From: Casuarius casuarius
Lineage: Eukaryota > Chordata > Aves > Casuariiformes > Casuariidae
Assembly: GCA_003342895.1 (NCBI GenBank)
Contig: PTFA01000081.1
Span: 2,093,763 to 2,157,762, forward strand
Direction of reading: 5' to 3'
DNA: 64,000 bases
Shown one piece after another: positions 60,001-64,000 of the stretch. The translations under genes and the position numbers were made by a program. How positions within the stretch are numbered: position 1 is the stretch's first letter; every line of letters begins with the position of its first letter. The notes beneath the pieces were generated by a model, which did not search any database, had not been told where the DNA came from, and was given only the letters and a program-made list of their open reading frames with translations.

Positions 60001-60185
60001 GTGCTGCGCAGCGCCACGCGGATGGACCTCCCCCAGGCCGACCCCGCTGCGCTCATTAATACGCTTCCACGCAAATCGGCAGGTTGTACTGTAAGGGGTT
60101 TGGAGGGGTGTTTCTCTCCATGCCACCATCTTGCCGGGCTGCCGTGATTAGTACTTTAGGAAATGAGGCACTGCAGGAGCTTCAC
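57011..60185 (-). other. SSBP3: SSBP3 large intron, block 11, with CpG-rich DNA
   Basis: Contains the densest CpG patches of the big intron (about 57.66-57.88 and 58.54-59.11 kb). Open frames of about 200-240 codons lie on both strands at 57235-57964 and share no recognisable protein. An unannotated promoter in this block is possible but unsupported. Confidence 0.55.
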
Positions 60186-60189
60186 TGAC

Positions 60190-60335
60190 GCCGTAATTCC
60201 ATAACCAGCATTTATTAAAGGGCAGCAAAAATTAAATTCAGTTTGCTAAGCAGTGGAAGTTTTCTAATATTCAACTTAGATTCCCTCATGCATAGATTCA
60301 TATAATAGCATTTCGTATCAGTCCTGCGATATTTT
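60190..60335. promoter_or_regulatory. AT-rich island (candidate conserved element)
   Basis: High-complexity AT-rich sequence with AAAATTAAATTCAG and TAATATTCAACTTAGATTC motifs between GC-rich flanks. Inferred only. Confidence 0.25.
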
Positions 60336-60539
60336 CCTAAAGCAGCCTCCTTCGCGGGCAGGACTCGGAGCAGTCTCCTTGCAGCGCGAGATTTACCGTC
60401 TCCACAGCATCCAGCAGCATCTTCCCCCCAGCCTCCCCCATTACTCGCGCCGGGTAATTGCTCTGACATCCCGCTCGCCGCTCCTCCCATGCTGCTCCCT
60501 CCAACCTCAGGCAGAGCCTGCGCGCCACACCTCTTAAAG

Positions 60540-60705
60540 ACATCTTAATTCCTATTTCTTCAGCTGGAAATAGGGAAAATACAGAGTGTCCTGAGGGCTG
60601 TGCAAGTGCCTTTTAACAGGAGCTATGTTGAATATCCCAGAGCACTTGAAGGATTAATTCAATTTAAAGGGAAGTTCTTTCTGGTTAAGCATTTTTCAAG
60701 TGCGA
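60540..60705. promoter_or_regulatory. AT-rich island (candidate conserved element)
   Basis: Contains GGATTAATTCAATTTAAAGG (60651-60670), a homeodomain/bicoid-like TAATTC arrangement in non-repetitive DNA. Inferred only. Confidence 0.28.
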
Positions 60706-61714
60706 GATTAAGGCAGACAAGCACACCACCGCCACGGAGACAACGCTACAGACACGCGTTCGCACCCGTCTCCCACTGCTGGAGACGCCTTTAAAACAAA
60801 GTCGACAGCAAATCGCACGCTAACTTATGGAGCAAAGCTCCAGCAAAAAGCATTTGGGCCCCAGCAGATAAATCACTAGTCAATTAAGGGTCTCCAGGCC
60901 TGATTAGATTTCTGGAAAGCATCTAGCTACGGTTTTCTGGAAGAAGATACCTAAGGAAACGAAGCTCACCTTAAATACAGCCTCCATACCTGGAGCTGGT
61001 TTAGCCAGTGTTTTCTGCTGTCTTTAGCATCGCTTAGGTACCGCAGGAACTTGTTTTAGTCGCTAGCGGGCAAGGAGAGAGATTTGAGACAGGCTAATGC
61101 AGAAGCAGCGTGCTGCAAGGGTGCTGGGGTGATGCCCGTTTCTCCGGCCTCGGGCAGAGCATCCCGACCACGTTGCAAGGAGACCGGCGCCGCGGCACGG
61201 ACCCAGCGGGCTGAACGCCGGCCACCCCGGAGCACAGCCGCCCGCGGGGCCCAGCCCAGGCAATTCCCATGTCAGGTTGACACCTACAGCCACCAGCCTG
61301 TCAGGAAGTTTCAATCAGTTTAAAAATATGTACTTTTTAAAAGCAAAGGAAAACTAAGTTTTAATTTCACCTTAGCAGTCGGACTACGCTGTTTCAGCCC
61401 CCCCTTCCCATTTCCACCTCTGGGACAGTTCCACGAAGCTGTGATCCGAAAATAGCAGGTTACAGCCAAGCGCTCGGCAACTTTCACTCCCTTTATATAA
61501 ACAGGGATTATGCTCCACGCTCACCTACAAAGGCAGCCTGGGCCTTTAAGCATTATATAGCCAGAAGACATTAAAAACAGCCTGTCAATTTAGATGCAAA
61601 TTTATTTTAGATGCGACAGAGGGCTTACAAAAGAAGGTGCACTATATGCTGTTTTTTTCTGCTAACACTATTGTGATTTGGCTCCCAAGTGTATTAGACC
61701 GTATTAGGATGGGT
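60706..61714 (-). other. SSBP3: SSBP3 large intron, block 12
   Basis: GC-rich at about 61.1-61.27 kb, otherwise balanced to AT-rich, with a TATATAAA near 61495. No gene recognised. Confidence 0.6.
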
Positions 61715-61796
61715 GACTGGGTAGCTCATGGGATTGGTAATGGGATACAGAGACTTTCACCTCTGGGTCAGCCTCTGGTTGAAATCCAGCCCGGCT
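61715..61796 (+). repeat. tRNA-like element (decayed tRNA gene or tRNA-derived SINE)
   Basis: The 82 bases can be folded as a tRNA. The acceptor strand GACTGGG (61715-61721) pairs with CCCGGCT (61790-61796) at 6 of 7 positions including wobbles. The A box TAGCTCATGGG (61722-61732) fits TRGYNNANNNG exactly. The anticodon stem CAGAG/CTCTG (61748-61752, 61761-61765) is perfect around an 8-base loop. The T arm CTGG-TTGAAAT-CCAG (61775-61789) has the normal 7-base loop. The B box GGTTGAAATCC has two mismatches to GGTTCGANNCC. The D stem is poor and the anticodon loop one base too long, so it is not a functional tRNA gene. Confidence 0.6.
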
Positions 61797-64000
61797 CAAT
61801 AGTGACGGAAAGTCTTTACAGGCTGAGGGCTGCTCGGGTTGTCAGGCGTCTCGCGGAAGGGCAAGCGCTAAAGTGCATCCGGAACCACGCTGCCGCGACA
61901 GCGGCCCTCGCCTCCGCTCTGCACCGGGCCGCCCCGGGGAGCACTGCCCCGACGGCGGTGGGGGAGACGGGCCCCCCCGGCCCCGGGCTGTTTGCGGCGG
62001 CTGGGAAGCACAGGGCTGAGTGCTGCTGCGCCGAGCGCTTTCCCAAGCTCCGCACCCACCGGACACCTGGGGAACCGCCGGCAAGGCTTCCGGAGAGGCT
62101 ATTTTGAAACATCATCCACGGGCTTTCCCCGGAGCAGGGAATTAAAACATCAGTGTTTACCAAATGCTGGGCCCTGTGCAGAGATAGGGGGACAACTTAT
62201 TTACCAAAGCACAAGCCACATAACTGAGGCTAGAGGACAGACGGACGAGTTTCATTTAGATCTGTGGCATTTGCATCCTTCCCCGGCGTAACAGGTTCCT
62301 CCCTAATTGAGGTTTGCAAGGAAAACAACAAAACCCACCACTTTTCCTCCTAGAAGCTCCACTCTGTGCACTCTGTCTCCCCACTATCGCCTCCTCTTGC
62401 GTGCATCCCTCCGCCAGGCAACGCCAAGCCCGCTGCCCCCACCTCCCGCCCCGGGAAAGAGCTCCTCGTTCTGGTTTTGGTGAGGCTCAGAGCTAGACAC
62501 AGGAAAGAAAAGGTGATTTCACAATTCCAAGGGTAATCAAAAAATTCCTGCTTTCCTGGTGCTGCTACACCAAGGTTATTTATAACTGCCTCAGAGAGCG
62601 CCTTGTCCAAGGAAGCACCAATCCAGCGTCTATCGGAGGAAGGGGATCATCAGACGAGCAAAACCTAAAAGCACACGACTAGACCAGCACTTTTTATCCA
62701 TCCACTTCTTTGGCACGGAAAGTCCTCCCCGGTGCTGCTTAGATCAGCATCCTTTGTTGTTCTGCTGTGTTTTCCCTCGGTTGCCTTCACCAGGCTCTGC
62801 AAATCTTAGTCCTTCTCCCCGATCACACAGCAACACTCAGATCACCTCCCCTTCCAGACCGGGGTGGGCTTCCTGGGAGGGGAAGTGCTCCAAAATCTCT
62901 CTGAATGAAAGGTGCTACTTAAAGAGGAGCTACACTTTACTACAGGACTCAGCTGAAAACCCTCCACAGTTCTAAGTATTTCATAAACAAGTGGTGCTGG
63001 TAATGAGCATAAAACCTTTCATTTGCAATGGCTTTGATTACAAGGAGGTATGAAGTATATCGCAGAAATTGCCTGACAAGAGTTTTATTTAGATCTTATT
63101 AATCTCACCAAAACATTCACCGCGCTTGCAATTTCTGCTCACTTTCAGGCACAGCCTGTGCGAAAGACACAGGCACGTGCAGGACCCACGGATGGACCGA
63201 AACGTCGCAGGTCAGTTATCTGCAACAGCAACACCGAGATGTTGCAAAGCCTATGCCCAAATGTCTCCGCAGCAAGCCTGCGCTGGGGTTACGCAGCCCG
63301 CCCAGGAACAGTGCTGGTTGGAGGTGCCCAGAAGGTGCCAAGGCAGGTCAAAGTCAAGGTACCCAGCGGGCTGCAGTGTGGGGCGGCTCCCTGAGGGACC
63401 CCTGGTTCTGCCTTGGCTTCCCTAAGCCCCAAAATATCTTGCAAGAAACCGGTGCTGCAAGGGACAAGCAGAGTTTCAAGCCTGGGGAGAAATGTTCCCT
63501 CCTGGTCCTCACCTCTCCCAGATATTGGTACAGCGCTGCAGATCCTCACTGCCCTGGCAGTTTCTAAGAAAACGCAATCATTTCTGCAGAAAGTTTGGCT
63601 TTGGTTACTCTGGCCAATGGCAAGAGTTTCTTTAATCAATTCAAATTGCATTTTCTGGAGATAAGTGTCACACTCTCGGTTGCCAATAAAAAGCAAGCTG
63701 GACAAGAGCAAAAAACCCGACGCACACTGCAAAGTCACTGCACAAGCTTGCAGGCTGATATTTATAGCGTTTCCCTCAGCAAAAGCCAAAAATAATTGTT
63801 CCAGCCCAATTACTGAATTTCTGAACTCTCTGCTCAGGAGTACCCACCAGGCCTCTGCACCTTGCGCTGCACCCAGTTAGTGCCCTGCAGCAGGACGACC
63901 CCACTGCGGGGCCACACGGGACTCTGGATATCTAATGGTCGTGGGCTGCCCTTGGAGACGGTATCTTTGGAGAGCTGGCTCCACGCAGGGAAGGGAGCCA
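61797..64000 (-). other. SSBP3: SSBP3 large intron, last block in the window
   Basis: CpG-rich to about 62.1 kb, then mixed composition. A GGCCAATGGC (CCAAT-type) motif near 63612-63621 lies in an AT-rich stretch. No SSBP3 exon encoding the LUFS region was found, so the intron continues past the window end. Confidence 0.6.

Noticed and set aside
29092..64000. Search for SSBP3 exons encoding residues 1-92 (LUFS/LisH) on the minus strand
   Set aside because: By eye I found no sequence compatible with SWWCVFWDLYCAAPE, LALYVYEYLLH or the MFAKGKG start, so these exons are assumed to lie outside the window.

Overview
The window is vertebrate nuclear DNA, most likely from a bird. Evidence: GT-AG introns, two protein-coding genes that match vertebrate proteins I know, GC-rich and CpG-dense introns, and very few recognisable young repeats (no intact CR1, only faint traces of old SINE/LINE tails). 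A crocodilian or turtle is not excluded. About a hundred isolated single N bases mark a draft assembly; none falls inside an exon called here.

Layout. Positions 146-223 (+) are the last coding exon of MRPL37 (mitochondrial ribosomal protein mL37), with a short 3' UTR ending near an AATAAA at 320-325. After about 4.4 kb of intergenic DNA, SSBP3 lies tail-to-tail on the minus strand. Its likely 3' UTR is about 4.78-6.73 kb, and fourteen coding exons lie between 6728 and 29091. They encode 296 residues plus the stop, with every reading-frame join consistent. This corresponds to residues 93-388 of the 388-residue human SSBP3 as I remember it. The first 92 residues (LUFS/LisH region) are not found in the window. 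Everything from 29092 to 64000 is therefore read as one intron of more than 35 kb, with the first exons beyond the right edge. From memory, the convergent MRPL37(+)/SSBP3(-) order is the same in human.

Function. The two genes are not functionally linked. MRPL37 serves the mitochondrial large ribosomal subunit. SSBP3 is a nuclear co-factor that stabilises LDB1-LIM-homeodomain complexes; the part encoded here is its Pro/Gly/Met-rich tail. Exon phases are modular: five exons are phase 0-0, and the other coding exons before the terminal one form four neighbouring pairs that are jointly in frame. Two phase 0-0 exons (81 and 60 bp) match the segments I recall as missing from shorter human isoforms, and both have long poly-U tracts upstream.

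The large introns contain AT-rich islands with homeodomain, octamer and SOX-like motifs in otherwise GC-rich DNA, which are candidate conserved regulatory elements. They also hold a decayed tRNA-like cloverleaf (61715-61796), old L2/MIR-like traces, simple repeats, small tandem duplications and one strong hairpin. I found no undescribed genetic system. The most interesting items are the exon-phase architecture with poly-U-flanked cassette exons, the AT-rich block around exon 9013-9083, and the tRNA-like element.
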